From Streptomyces sp. AcH 505 (lineage in GTDB: Bacteria; Actinomycetota; Actinomycetes; Streptomycetales; Streptomycetaceae), in the NCBI RefSeq assembly GCF_000818175.1, contig NZ_JTIY01000002.1, forward strand, positions 1,158,284 to 1,213,553: a stretch of 55,270 bases of DNA. Direction: 5' to 3'. A program made the position numbers and the translations under genes. The notes under the pieces are model-generated. The model did no database searches and was not told the DNA's origin. It saw nothing but the letters and a program-made list of their open reading frames with translations. Below are positions 41,557-50,174 of this stretch, one piece after another; the stretch's first letter is position 1, and each line of letters begins with the position of its first letter.

Positions 41557-42837
41557 TTAGTGGGTTGTTGGGGGTTGGGCGGGGATGTTGTGTAGTTCGG
41601 CCACTCCCGCGTAGTCGGGCAGTTCGGCGCCGTTGATCGCGCGCCCCACCAACTCGGTGAACCATTCGCCGGCGAAATCGGGGCGCGGCTCGGCGTCCGG
41701 CCCGGGGAGGTCGCGGCTGCGGGCGTTCAGCCGGCCGATCTCCTGGTTGGCCTCGACGAACGAGCGCATCCGCGCCTCGTAGCGGGCGAACCCTGAGGTG
41801 GGGTCCCAGCCGGCGGCGGCCAGCTCTCCGGCCAGCAGGTAGGCACCGACCAGTGCCAGCCCGGTGCCCTGCCCGGACATCGGCGACGAGCTGAACGCCG
41901 CGTCCCCGAGCAACCCCACCCGTCCACTCGACCAGCGGTCCATCGCCACCTGGGCGACCTGGTCGAGGTAGAAGTCCGGAGTGTCGTCCAGGTGCGCGAG
42001 GATGTCCGGGGTCAACCAGCCCATGCCCGCCATCCGCTTCCGCAGCAGGGCCTTCTGGGCTGCGACGTCACGGTGGTCGACGGCGAAGTCGGCCGCGTCG
42101 AAGTAGAACATGGCCATCGCCCGGGTGGCGTCCTGGATGGGTCGCAGGAGGGCGGAGCGCCCGGACTCCTGATCCTGGTATTCCAGCAGCCAGCGGTCCA
42201 GCCCGAACTCGTTGGGCACGCTGAAGAAGGCCAGCACGTGCCCGAGGTGGCGCAGGAACCGCTCATGCGGCCCGAAGACCATCGCTCGCAGCTCCGAGTG
42301 CAGCCCGTCTGCCCCGACCACCAGGTCGAAGCGCCGCCGGTTGCCGCCCGCGAAGACCACGTCGACCCCGTCCGTGTCCTGGGCGAGCCCGGCGATTCGG
42401 TCGCCGAAGACGTACTCGACGCCGTCGCGGGTGTCGTCGTAGAGGACCTGGGACAGGTCCCCGCGCAGGATCTCGATGTCCGCGATGAACCCGTCGCCAC
42501 CGTCGTCGTCGGCACGGAAGGTCTCCAGCACCTGCCCCTCCGTGTCCACGGTGTGCGCGCCGGCGGTGTCGGTGCACGCCGCGCGCACCGCCGCGTCCAA
42601 CCCCATGCGCCCGATGACCTCCTTGGCGATCCCGCGGGCGTCCACCGCCTGGCCGCCGGGACGCAGTTCGGGAGCCCGCTCCACCACGGTCACCTCAGCT
42701 CCCCACCGGCGCAGCCAGTGGGCCAGCGCGGGTCCCGCGATGCTTGCCCCCGCCACCAACACCCGGGGACCGTTCACCCGCGTCCCCTGCCCGCCTGTCC
42801 GGATCGCGTGCCCGGGGGTGGTGTCGTCGACGCTCAT
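41557..42837 (-). CDS. FAD-dependent aromatic-hydroxylase-type monooxygenase
   Basis: A 426-residue flavoprotein. The N-terminal dinucleotide fold has GASIAGPALAHWLRRWG and the acidic strand end TVVERAP (about 28-55). The second FAD motif is DLVVGADGLHSELR (about 175) and the third GLLGDAAFSSSPMSGQGTG (about 320). The layout fits class A monooxygenases related to TetX and PHBH, which hydroxylate aromatic or polyketide compounds with NAD(P)H. The ATG at 42837 has GGAGG five bases upstream; upstream extensions are rejected. It stands alone with its own upstream region containing repeats, and no biosynthetic partner adjoins. Confidence 0.88.
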   Translation of the reverse strand: MSVDDTTPGHAIRTGGQGTRVNGPRVLVAGASIAGPALAHWLRRWGAEVTVVERAPELRPGGQAVDARGIAKEVIGRMGLDAAVRAACTDTAGAHTVDTEGQVLETFRADDDGGDGFIADIEILRGDLSQVLYDDTRDGVEYVFGDRIAGLAQDTDGVDVVFAGGNRRRFDLVVGADGLHSELRAMVFGPHERFLRHLGHVLAFFSVPNEFGLDRWLLEYQDQESGRSALLRPIQDATRAMAMFYFDAADFAVDHRDVAAQKALLRKRMAGMGWLTPDILAHLDDTPDFYLDQVAQVAMDRWSSGRVGLLGDAAFSSSPMSGQGTGLALVGAYLLAGELAAAGWDPTSGFARYEARMRSFVEANQEIGRLNARSRDLPGPDAEPRPDFAGEWFTELVGRAINGAELPDYAGVAELHNIPAQPPTTH

Positions 42838-42933
42838 CACTGCCTCCATCTGCTTTCTCCCGTACTGGTACGTCCCAGCACGGGCCCACCGCTGTCGGTG
42901 TATGCAGCCGTATCGACCACGGATCCGCACAAG

Positions 42934-42963
42934 ACTCATCGGTCGCGGCAGACATTGATGAGT
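42934..42963. promoter_or_regulatory. Inverted repeat in the monooxygenase promoter region
   Basis: ACTCATC (42934-42940) and GATGAGT (42957-42963) form an inverted repeat. A related ACTCA recurs at 42983-42987. It lies about 100 bases before the monooxygenase start and could bind a TetR- or MarR-type repressor, though no such gene is adjacent. Confidence 0.4.
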
Positions 42964-43118
42964 AACGCCAACTCCGATAAGACTCACACCGACCCGGACT
43001 GGTGCAAACCAGCAGCTCAACGAGTCCGCACTCCGCGCCTGCGGGGGAGGGGTCCGACGCCCGGCAGCGTGCGCAGCGCGCCGAAGGCTGCGCCGGCGGG
43101 TCGCTGCCTGGGGCGCGC

Positions 43119-43787
43119 TCAGCCGCGGGCGATCTTAGGGAAGGCCTTGTCCGTGTCGACGTAGTACTTGCGGACCAGCGGGCCGAAGCCGTCCTGCGAG
43201 TCGCCGAGGACCATGGCCTTGAGGACCTGAACGCTCTTCGCGTCATCGAATTTTCGCGCCGCCGTCTCGGTGCCGCCGACGACCAACGGTTTCCACTTCG
43301 CCCGAGACTCCACTGTGGCGCTGACGTCCGGGTCGAAGCCCAGATAGTAGGGGCGTGCGGAGGGCTCCTGCCCGACGGCCAAGAAGACGATCACATGAAA
43401 ACCTGTGTTGTGCTTGTTGTTGAACTTGCTCTCGCTCCCGCCCACGTGCCCGGCCGAACCGTTGATGAACACGGCACGGTCGGCCTTCACGGCTTCGCTG
43501 ACAGCGGCCCATTTGCTTTCTGTCGTCAACGGCACCGAGAGGTCCGAGGGCTCGTACAACCCCCCTGCTCCGGGGCTCAACAGAGCGCCCACCCTTCGAG
43601 CGCGCACCTGACAGTCGTTGTCCATCATTCCCATGAACATGGAATCTGTCGGCATCTGCAACCAGAACTTGAGGCGGTCGAGGGCGGGGCCCGGCGTCGC
43701 ATCCACCGCCTGCGAGATCCGCGCCCTGATGGCCTGGATCGTCGGTGTGGTCTGGTCGACGGCTTGGACGTACGCCTGCTCGATCAT
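43119..43787 (-). CDS. Hypothetical protein, 222 residues
   Basis: The ATG at 43787 (MIEQAYVQAVDQTTPTIQ) is preceded by a GGGGGGA ribosome site. The protein has a helical N-terminus and a middle part with VFINGSAGHVGGSESKF and HVIVFLAVGQEPSARPYYLG. It ends with a helix containing VLKAMVLGDSQDG. The strand-rich centre, with His and Asn residues near Gly turns, is faintly like a papain-type fold, but a catalytic Cys is not obvious; the single Cys is in MDNDCQV. There is no signal peptide. It follows the short frame at 43820-43972. I do not recognise the family. Confidence 0.6.
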   Translation of the reverse strand: MIEQAYVQAVDQTTPTIQAIRARISQAVDATPGPALDRLKFWLQMPTDSMFMGMMDNDCQVRARRVGALLSPGAGGLYEPSDLSVPLTTESKWAAVSEAVKADRAVFINGSAGHVGGSESKFNNKHNTGFHVIVFLAVGQEPSARPYYLGFDPDVSATVESRAKWKPLVVGGTETAARKFDDAKSVQVLKAMVLGDSQDGFGPLVRKYYVDTDKAFPKIARG

Positions 43788-43819
43788 GAAGATCCCCCCG
43801 GGTCGATTCCCCTGTTCCA

Positions 43820-43972
43820 CTATGGCGTACGGAACGTGCCTCCGGTAGAGCGGAGAGTGAGGAGCGGAAGGCCGAGGAACGCGTCGCCGTGGCCGTCAGC
43901 CAGGTCCTTCTCGGTGAGGTCTCCATCGACGCCGATGTTCAGTGCTTCGTCACGGTCCCTCCTGATCGGCAC
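43820..43972 (-). CDS. Possible small peptide or frameshifted remnant, 50 codons
   Basis: The minus-strand frame from GTG 43972 reads VPIRRDRDEALNIGVDGD, then LTEKDLADGHGDAFLG and ends STGGTFRTP, with a protein-like mix of residues. A good AGGAGG site instead precedes a GTG in another frame that stops after four codons. A one- or two-base frameshift near 43955 may therefore separate the true start from the body. It lies between the DUF6924 gene and the 222-residue gene on the same strand. Function unknown. Confidence 0.3.
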   Translation of the reverse strand: MPIRRDRDEALNIGVDGDLTEKDLADGHGDAFLGLPLLTLRSTGGTFRTP

Positions 43973-44013
43973 GACATGACCCGCCGCCCCACGGCGCTGA
44001 TCGCGGACAGGAC

Positions 44014-45021
44014 CTAGTCGCCCATGAAGTCCTCGATGTCCATGTTGCCGATCGCCAGATTGCCGACCATGCTCCCGACTTGCTCGGGGTCCATCCGGAA
44101 GGCGTGCCCGATGGGGCCCTCCAGGGGTACGACCAGCACGCGGTGGCCGGGATCGCGCATGGTGGTCCCGTCCGCGATCACCACGACGTCCGCGGTCAGC
44201 TGCTCGGGGTCCTGGCTGTCGCGGACCAGCGCCATGAGCTGCTCCGGGCTGGAGTCCTGGAACGTCGGGTCGTCCACGGTGTCGATGTAGTCGCTGAAGT
44301 CGTCGATGGGGTCGCCATAGCCCGGCCCTGGGCGGTACGTGGTGTCGAGGAGTGAAGCCCAGGCGGCGGCATCGGTGAAGTCGGTGCGCACGAGCAGACC
44401 GAAGTTCTCCTGGGTGAGCACGGGCAGGGCGCGGGTCGGGGGCTCATAGAGCGGTGGACGATTCAGCGACTCCAGGTTGGCGCCTATGGGATCGGGGAGG
44501 TCGTCTTCCCAGTCCTCCGCGGTCTCGTCCTTCTCGGGCTCCCATTCGGGTGCGGCGGGGGCCCTCTCCTCGAAATGCTCCAGGGTCATCTCCTGGTACG
44601 GGCGGTGCAGCACCAGGTAGGTCAGGGCCGCTTGACGGGGCGTGATCCGGAACGTGTCCCCATCGGTGGTGCGGAAGGCCAGCAGCGGACGTAGGTGAGG
44701 GTTGGCCGTGGTCCTGTCGTTGGCGAGCAGGACCAGATCAGGTATCCACCTCCCGTCTGCGGCCAGGATCTCGCGCACCTCCTCGGGGGTGGCGCCCTGC
44801 CAAGCGCGGTCGTCCACGACGATCAGGCGCCGGGGGATGGGCTCCCGCGGCACAGCGCGGGCTTCGTGTCCCCCGCGCGGTGCGACCAGACCGGGCAGTT
44901 CACCCATGCGGGAGAGCACGTCACGCCACGCGTCGTCGTCGCTGTGGTGGGTGCGGATCAACAACATGCCGGACACTCGCGGACCGTCATCGGCCGGGGG
45001 CAGGGGCAGGGCAGGACGCAT
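44014..45021 (-). CDS. Protein with two DUF6924 domains
   Basis: A 335-residue acidic protein built of two similar domains. The first (about 18-155) has LLIRTHHSDDDAW, LIVVDDRAWQG and HLRPLLAFRTTDGDTFRI, ending in MTLEHFEE. The second (about 205-335) has LLVRTDFTDAAAWASLL, DVVVIADGTTMRD and HRVLVVPLEG, ending in NMDIEDFMGD. These match the DUF6924 pattern, in which V-R-T-D-F-S-D-D-x-A-W opens the domain. A long acidic linker (EWEPEKDETAEDWEDDLP) joins them. There is no signal peptide and no enzyme motif. It is the first gene of a minus-strand group with the 222-residue protein. Confidence 0.75.
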   Translation of the reverse strand: MRPALPLPPADDGPRVSGMLLIRTHHSDDDAWRDVLSRMGELPGLVAPRGGHEARAVPREPIPRRLIVVDDRAWQGATPEEVREILAADGRWIPDLVLLANDRTTANPHLRPLLAFRTTDGDTFRITPRQAALTYLVLHRPYQEMTLEHFEERAPAAPEWEPEKDETAEDWEDDLPDPIGANLESLNRPPLYEPPTRALPVLTQENFGLLVRTDFTDAAAWASLLDTTYRPGPGYGDPIDDFSDYIDTVDDPTFQDSSPEQLMALVRDSQDPEQLTADVVVIADGTTMRDPGHRVLVVPLEGPIGHAFRMDPEQVGSMVGNLAIGNMDIEDFMGD

Positions 45022-45360
45022 CAGGGGGCCTCGCGAGTATCGCCGTGGGTTGTCAGTTACTCGGTTCTACCCGCTGCCTCTGACAAGACCCAGTTCTCCC
45101 ACCCTGTCGCACACACCTGGGTTCGCTGAACTCGGCGGACAGCAGGGTGATTTGGGCGGTGCTCGCACCCTGGCCCGGCCAGCCAGCCAGCGCGTGCGGA
45201 GGAAGAGGTCACGGGCCCGTCCGGTTCGTGGCGATGCTAAGGCGACGGCCGCCCGGGGTGAGCAACTCGGGATCGACTGACCGCCGGACCCTGCCCTCAC
45301 ACATCAGCCACGGCGGGCGTCAGCCGGGATTGTTCAGCAGGGACAGCCCCAGGCGCCCTC
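45022..45360. other. Intergenic region before the SRPBCC gene
   Basis: This stretch lies between the start of the DUF6924 gene and the fragment at 45361. I see no convincing gene, hairpin or operator. Short open frames on both strands lack ribosome sites. Confidence 0.35.
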
Positions 45361-45481
45361 GTGCTCCGGGCGACGAGGTACATCGACGCCGCCGTCGAGC
45401 TGCTCCTAGCCGAGGGCCGAGCTCCTCACCGAGGACATCGCCCGCCTCAACCAGGACCTTGTGCGGACCGACCGCGGGTGA
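45361..45481 (+). pseudogene. Frameshifted regulator-like fragment
   Basis: The plus strand reads ATRYIDAAVELLLAEG, similar to the first helix of TetR-type regulators. After a one-base shift it reads ELLTEDIARLNQDLVRTDRG to a stop at 45479-45481. The two parts overlap only if one C near 45415-45420 is removed. It may be a decayed gene fragment next to the SDR/SRPBCC pair. Recognition is weak. Confidence 0.25.
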
Positions 45482-45482
45482 G

Positions 45483-45986
45483 TCACTGTCGGTGGGCGAT
45501 CTCTTCCGCCACCCGGGCCGCCTTGTTCACGCCGTCAATCATGTAGCGCCGCCACAGTGGTGCCACGGCCCGGCGCAGGAGCGGGGCGCGTCCTGGCAGC
45601 GGCTTGAATTCGTAGGTCCAGCGGATGAGGGTGCCGTCTCCGTCGGGGCTGAAGGTCCATTCACCGCGCACGCCGCTGACCAGGCGTCGCATCGCGTTGG
45701 TGAAGTCGGTGATCTCGTAGGCGAAGGAGTGCGGGGCCGTGTACTGGGTCAGGCGCTCGACGGCGGTGGAGCCGTCTGTGAGGTCCGGGTTGCGTGATTG
45801 GCCGGCCGCGTCCCACGCCCCGGTCTGGTTCTTCGCGCCGCGGACGCCGGGGAAGGGGCCCCAGCCGGTGAAGACGCGGGAGAGGTCGATCGGCACGATG
45901 ATGTCGAACGCTTCTCGCGGAGAGAGCGTGGTGCGGGTCTGCACGGTGACTGGGACGCTGACGTCTGCGTCATTGATCAGTGTCAT
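45483..45986 (-). CDS. SRPBCC-fold protein
   Basis: A 167-residue protein of the SRPBCC (START/Bet v1-like) superfamily. It has TVQTRTTLSPREAFDIIVPI at the start, LTQYTAPHSFAYEITDFT, RGEWTFSPDGDGTLIRWTYEF in the sheet, and a long C-terminal helix (MIDGVNKAARVAEEIAHRQ). It binds hydrophobic ligands; enzymatic activity is not evident. It starts 11 bases after the SDR stop, so the two are one operon. Confidence 0.82.
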   Translation of the reverse strand: MTLINDADVSVPVTVQTRTTLSPREAFDIIVPIDLSRVFTGWGPFPGVRGAKNQTGAWDAAGQSRNPDLTDGSTAVERLTQYTAPHSFAYEITDFTNAMRRLVSGVRGEWTFSPDGDGTLIRWTYEFKPLPGRAPLLRRAVAPLWRRYMIDGVNKAARVAEEIAHRQ

Positions 45987-45997
45987 GGTCGTATTCC

Positions 45998-46693
45998 TTA
46001 CCAGCTGACGGGGCCGAGGCGGTCGATGAACCGGCCCGTTCCGGCGTCCGGGTGTTCGGTCGCGAGTGTCACGATCGCGTCGGTGCCCTCCGTGACGGTC
46101 TGGGTGCCGCGGTGTCCGTTGAAGTCGGTGGCGGTGAAGCCGGGGTCGGCCGCGTTCACCCGGATGTCCGTCAGGGCTTTGGCGTACTGGGTGGTCAGCA
46201 TCGTCACCGCCGCCTTGGAGGCGGTGTAGAGCGGCATCGAGAACTGTGATTCCACGCGCTCGGGGTCGTGGGTGAGGGCCTGTGATCCCATGCCGCTGCT
46301 GACGTTCACCACGGCCGGGTGCTGCGCCTTGCGCAGCAGCGGCAGGAAGGCGGTGGTGACGCGGACGATGCTGACGACGTTGGTCTCGAAGACGTGCGAG
46401 GCGTCGGCCGTGGTGAGCTGCTCGGCGGGCACAGCCGGTCCGGGTACGCCGGCGTTGTTGATGAGGGTGTCGACGCGCCCTTCGCGGGCCTCGATGTCGG
46501 CGACGGCCGCTGCGACGGAAGCGTCGTCGGTGACGTCGATCTGCACGAAACGGGCGCCGAGCTCGGTGGCGGCGGCCTGGCCGCGCTCCGGGTCCCGGGC
46601 GCCGAGGAGCACGGTGTGGCCCAGGGAGGTGAGGCGCCGGGCGGTCTCGAAACCGAGGCTCTTGTTGGCCCCGGTGATGAAGGTGATGTTCAT
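45998..46693 (-). CDS. Short-chain dehydrogenase/reductase
   Basis: A 231-residue classical SDR. The cofactor motif is TGANKSLGFETARRL (T-G-x3-G-x-G-like, about 6-20), followed by LLGARDPERG and the N-N-A-G motif in LINNAGVPG. The catalytic Ser lies in VNVSSGMGS and Y-x3-K in PLYTASKAAV. The ARDPERG segment after the second strand suggests NADP preference. It is the first gene of the operon with the SRPBCC protein. The substrate is unknown. Confidence 0.9.
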   Translation of the reverse strand: MNITFITGANKSLGFETARRLTSLGHTVLLGARDPERGQAAATELGARFVQIDVTDDASVAAAVADIEAREGRVDTLINNAGVPGPAVPAEQLTTADASHVFETNVVSIVRVTTAFLPLLRKAQHPAVVNVSSGMGSQALTHDPERVESQFSMPLYTASKAAVTMLTTQYAKALTDIRVNAADPGFTATDFNGHRGTQTVTEGTDAIVTLATEHPDAGTGRFIDRLGPVSW

Positions 46694-47183
46694 GGATCCA
46701 GCATCGGCACGCAGGCGGGGAACAACCAGAGAGGGCCTTTCGGTAGGAAAACGGGTACCACCCTCGTCGGCCCGGTGCGCCGCCCCGTGGGGTCATGAGC
46801 GCAGACGAGACAGGTTTGGGCGCTGGAGACTCGGATTGACGGCCGTTGCCCCAGCCCGCGCGGACCGCACCTGGCGCGGCCACCACCCCGGCGCCGCCGT
46901 AGGCGCCCAGGCTGTCCGTGACACCGAATGCGACGCCTGCGCCGACCCGGAGAAGGACGTCCACGACTTCCTCCTTGAGCGGGTCTTCCCCGGCCGCTGG
47001 GCTGAGGTCGTGACATCGGGGGTGTGGATCGACCAGCCGGGTCCGAGCCGCTGACCGACCGGGTCGGAGCGCCGCACGCCGCAATGTAGGGGTTTCCCCA
47101 ATGCTCGTCTCCCGCGTCGAGGGCCACTGTGGGACGGCCCGGTCTCCCCGGGACCGTCGAAGCAGAAGACAGGAGGCCGCGCC
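46694..47183. other. Divergent intergenic region, SDR/lanthipeptide cluster
   Basis: These 490 bases separate the SDR operon (minus) from the lanthionine synthetase (plus). On the minus strand an AAGGAGGA ribosome site precedes GTG 46964, which opens a coding-like stretch (VDVLLRVGAGVAFGVTDSLG, then AYGGAGVVAAPG). The frame has no stop of its own and runs on through the SDR gene out of frame, so it is not called as a gene. The lanthipeptide promoter presumably lies within 47055-47160. Confidence 0.45.
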
Positions 47184-49940
47184 GTGTCGTCCCTCTCCCT
47201 CCGGCATCTGGTGCGAGCGGCTCTCGACGATGTCGGTGCGGCCGGATGGGCGGTCGAGGAAGAGGACTTCTGGTGCCGGGTGACGCGGCCCTCGGCGTCC
47301 GAGCGCGTCCAGGGGTGGAAGCTGCACGTCTCGGCGACCGCGCTGTCCGCGCCGCACGTCCTCGACCGGGCTGCGCGGATCCTCGCGGCGGGCGGCTGTT
47401 CGTTCAAATACGCCCGCAGTCTTGAGCTGGTCGAGGAGATGACCTCGGCGTCCTACGACCGCGCGCAGTGCGGCAAGTTCCTCACCGCATACCCTGATGA
47501 CGACGCCCACCTGCGCGAGTTGGCCCACCGCATCGACGCTGCGACCGCCGGACTGCCAGGACCGGCGATCCTCTCCGACCGGCCGCTGCGCAAGGGCAGT
47601 CTCGTGCACTACCGGTACGGCGCCTTCCGGGGCGTTCCTGTGCTCACCAACGACGGCTCCTTCGAGGCCCGGTTGCGGGAGCCCGGCGGGGCCGCCGTAC
47701 CTGATCCGCGCAAGCCGTGGTTCTGTCCGCCGCCCTGGGCCGAACTGCCTCTGGCAGGCACGCCCGGTCGTGCTTCGGCGGCGCCGGCGGCGCCCTCGTC
47801 GGTGCTGTTGGCCGACCGGTTCGTGGTGAAGGAAGCCATTCGGCACTCGGCACGGGGCGGTGTGTACCGCGCGCTTGACGAACACACCGGGGCCGAGGTG
47901 ATCGTCAAGCAGGCCCGTGCCCACGTCGCGGGAGGGCTGACGGGCAGTGACGCACGGGATCAGCTCCGCAGGGAAGCCGCCATGCTGACCGCGCTGAACG
48001 GGCTCTGTCCCGATGTCGTCGATCAGTTCGAGAAGGACGGTCACGCCTTCCTGGTGGAGACTCTGATCAGCGGAGAGACGCTCGCCCGGTGGGTCCGGGA
48101 CCGGTACGCCGACGCCGCGCCCGGTGTGGACCCGGCGGCGGCGCTCTCCATGGCGGCCCGGCTGGTCCGGCTCTTGGGTGAAGTGCACCAACGCGGCCTG
48201 GTCCTGCAGGACTTCAGCCCGAACAACATCATGGTGGGCGACGACGAGCGGCTCTGGCTGATCGACCCCGAATGGGCGAGACGTCCGGACGAGTGGACTT
48301 ATCGTGCCTACACACCGGGGTTCGGAGCGCCGGAACAGTGTGCGGTGCCGCGCATCGGCCCCGCCCACGGGCCCGCCGTCGACCTGTTCGCACTGGGCGC
48401 TGTCCTGTGCTACCTCACCACCGGTGTGGCCCCGGCCTTCGCTGCGGACGACGACACGACGGATGACGACACAGCAGACGACGACGCGGCTGACAGGGCC
48501 GAGGGCAGCCGCGCCGCCCGCTCACCGGAGGAGCGCGTCAGCGCCCTGTTGGCCCTGATGTGCTCGGAGCGCCCGGCCGTGCCGGCACTGGCGCCCGCGA
48601 TCCTCGGCCTGATGGTGGCGGACCCCGAACTGCGCTGGAATCAAGAGCAGGTGAGTGACTACCTGGCCGGTCGGACGCCGACAGCAGGGGCAACCGCCGC
48701 GTCACCTGACCGCCCAGCGGTTGAACCCGCCGGCGCCCTTCCCGACGTACGCAGACTCGTGGACGACGGCCTTACCTACCTGGTCCACGCACTCCGTCCG
48801 CACCCCGGTGAACGGCTCTGGAAAAGCGGCTCCTTCGGAGACACCACCGACCCGTGTGCCGTCCAGCACGGTTCGGCGGGCGTGCTGGCCGTGCTGGGCC
48901 GGGCATCCGAACTCGTCGACCGCGACGAACTGCGGCATTCCCTGGAGCGGTTGGCGCAGTGGACCGACGAACGGCGCGAAGACGTGCCGCGCTTGCTGCC
49001 AGGCTTGTACTTCGGCCGAGCGGGGACGGCCTGGGCGCTGTACGACGCGGCGCGCCGCCTGGACGATCCGACGATGGCCCGCAGGGCGGCCGACCTGGCG
49101 CTGGCCGTGCCCGTACAGTGGCCCAACCCCGATGTGTGCCACGGCGCCGCCGGGGCGGGCCTGGCCCAGCTGCACTTCTGGCAGGCGACCGGCGAGCCCG
49201 CCTTCCTCGAACGCATCATCACCTGCGCCGACGGGTTGACCGCTCGCGCCGAGACGGTGCGTGGCCGGACGGTGTGGCCCGTACCCGAGGACTTCGACTC
49301 GGTCCTCGCCGGTATCCGGCACCTCGGTTTCGGGCACGGCGTGGCCGGTGTGGCTTCCTTCCTGCTCGGGGCGGGTCAGGCGACCGGGCGCCAGGAGTAC
49401 ACGGATCTGGCCGTCGCTGCCGGCGCCACCCTCGCGGCGGAAGCCGAACTGGGCCCGTGGGGGGCGCGCTGGCGCTCCGACCTGGATCATGAGCCAGGGA
49501 CCGGCCTGCTGTACCACTGGTGTTCCGGCGCGTCAGGGATCGGCACGTTTCTGCTGCGCCTGTGGCGCGCGACGGGCGACAGCGCTCACCTGCGCCTCGC
49601 GGAGCAGGCCGGTGCGGCGGTGCACGCCGTCCGCTCGACCGCTTCGACCGCTGCCTGCCACGGGATCGCCGGCGACGGGGACTTCCTCCTCGATCTCGCC
49701 GACGCCGTACCCGAAGGTCCCTACCGGGATTGGGCCTGCGACCTGGCCTCGGTCCTGCGGCTGCGCGCCGTGCTCCGCGACGGGCTGTTCGTCGTACCGG
49801 ACGAGTCGGGAACGTCAGTACGCCCCGACGCGCAGACCGGCCTGGCCGGCGCTGTTTCCTTCCTGCTGCGCCTCACGCACGGCGGACCACGGCCGTGGAT
49901 GGCCGATCTGCCTGCCGAATCCGCTCACACCCCCCGCTGA
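47184..49940 (+). CDS. lanL: Class IV lanthionine synthetase (LanL type)
   Basis: A 918-residue three-domain enzyme. The N-terminal phospho-Ser/Thr lyase-like part (about 1-190) has CGKFLTAYP and LRKGSLVHYRYGAF. The kinase-like part (about 210-510) has GGVYRALDEHTG, Lys in EVIVKQAR, the catalytic loop LQDFSPNNIMV and the metal site WLIDPEWA. The LanC-like cyclase (about 535-905) has all three zinc ligands: Cys 780 in HWCSGASG and Cys 825/His 826 in ACHGIAG. Full zinc ligands separate class IV LanL from class III LanKC. The enzyme phosphorylates and dehydrates Ser/Thr in precursor peptides, then joins Cys to form lanthionine. GTG 47184 has GGAGG seven bases upstream. It heads the operon. Confidence 0.92.
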   Translation: MSSLSLRHLVRAALDDVGAAGWAVEEEDFWCRVTRPSASERVQGWKLHVSATALSAPHVLDRAARILAAGGCSFKYARSLELVEEMTSASYDRAQCGKFLTAYPDDDAHLRELAHRIDAATAGLPGPAILSDRPLRKGSLVHYRYGAFRGVPVLTNDGSFEARLREPGGAAVPDPRKPWFCPPPWAELPLAGTPGRASAAPAAPSSVLLADRFVVKEAIRHSARGGVYRALDEHTGAEVIVKQARAHVAGGLTGSDARDQLRREAAMLTALNGLCPDVVDQFEKDGHAFLVETLISGETLARWVRDRYADAAPGVDPAAALSMAARLVRLLGEVHQRGLVLQDFSPNNIMVGDDERLWLIDPEWARRPDEWTYRAYTPGFGAPEQCAVPRIGPAHGPAVDLFALGAVLCYLTTGVAPAFAADDDTTDDDTADDDAADRAEGSRAARSPEERVSALLALMCSERPAVPALAPAILGLMVADPELRWNQEQVSDYLAGRTPTAGATAASPDRPAVEPAGALPDVRRLVDDGLTYLVHALRPHPGERLWKSGSFGDTTDPCAVQHGSAGVLAVLGRASELVDRDELRHSLERLAQWTDERREDVPRLLPGLYFGRAGTAWALYDAARRLDDPTMARRAADLALAVPVQWPNPDVCHGAAGAGLAQLHFWQATGEPAFLERIITCADGLTARAETVRGRTVWPVPEDFDSVLAGIRHLGFGHGVAGVASFLLGAGQATGRQEYTDLAVAAGATLAAEAELGPWGARWRSDLDHEPGTGLLYHWCSGASGIGTFLLRLWRATGDSAHLRLAEQAGAAVHAVRSTASTAACHGIAGDGDFLLDLADAVPEGPYRDWACDLASVLRLRAVLRDGLFVVPDESGTSVRPDAQTGLAGAVSFLLRLTHGGPRPWMADLPAESAHTPR

Positions 49941-49956
49941 GCCGCTGGGAGCGGCT
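49940..49956 (+). promoter_or_regulatory. Small hairpin between synthetase and first precursor
   Basis: AGCCGCT (49940-49946) and AGCGGCT (49950-49956) form a seven-base stem with a GGG loop, directly at the synthetase stop. It may protect or separate the downstream precursor transcript. Confidence 0.4.
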
Positions 49957-50013
49957 GGCCCGTCGATCCGGGCACCGCGTCCGCGGTGCCCTCCACCGGA
50001 ACGGAGACCATTC

Positions 50014-50136
50014 ATGGAAACAGAGCTCGAAGCGCTGCAACTACTGCCGGCCGAGGCCGAGGAAACCGCCATCGCCTGCACCGTGACCTGCGGGGTTTCC
50101 TGCTCTCCGGGCGGCACCTGCTCAGTGACCGGCTGA
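50014..50136 (+). CDS. Lanthipeptide precursor 1
   Basis: A 40-residue peptide. The leader (about 1-18) is acidic and contains LEALQ (residues 5-9), the phi-x-x-L-Q motif recognised by kinase-type lanthionine synthetases, followed by LLPAEAEE. The core carries cysteines at 22, 26, 30 and 36 and several Ser/Thr (T23, T25, S29, S31, T35, S37, T39), giving enough partners for up to four rings. The C-terminus is GTCSVTG, so the last Cys is four residues from the end. The ATG at 50014 has CGGAG upstream. It lies 73 bases after the synthetase and resembles the second precursor in its leader but not in its core. Confidence 0.9.
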   Translation: METELEALQLLPAEAEETAIACTVTCGVSCSPGGTCSVTG

Positions 50137-50174
50137 CCGGCTGACCCGCTGACGGGCACCCACGCCCACCGACA

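Noticed and set aside
45483..48368. Minus-strand frame of over 900 codons spanning the SRPBCC, SDR and synthetase regions
   Set aside because: Only its final 167 codons (SRPBCC) are real. The rest runs out of frame through SDR and antisense to the synthetase.
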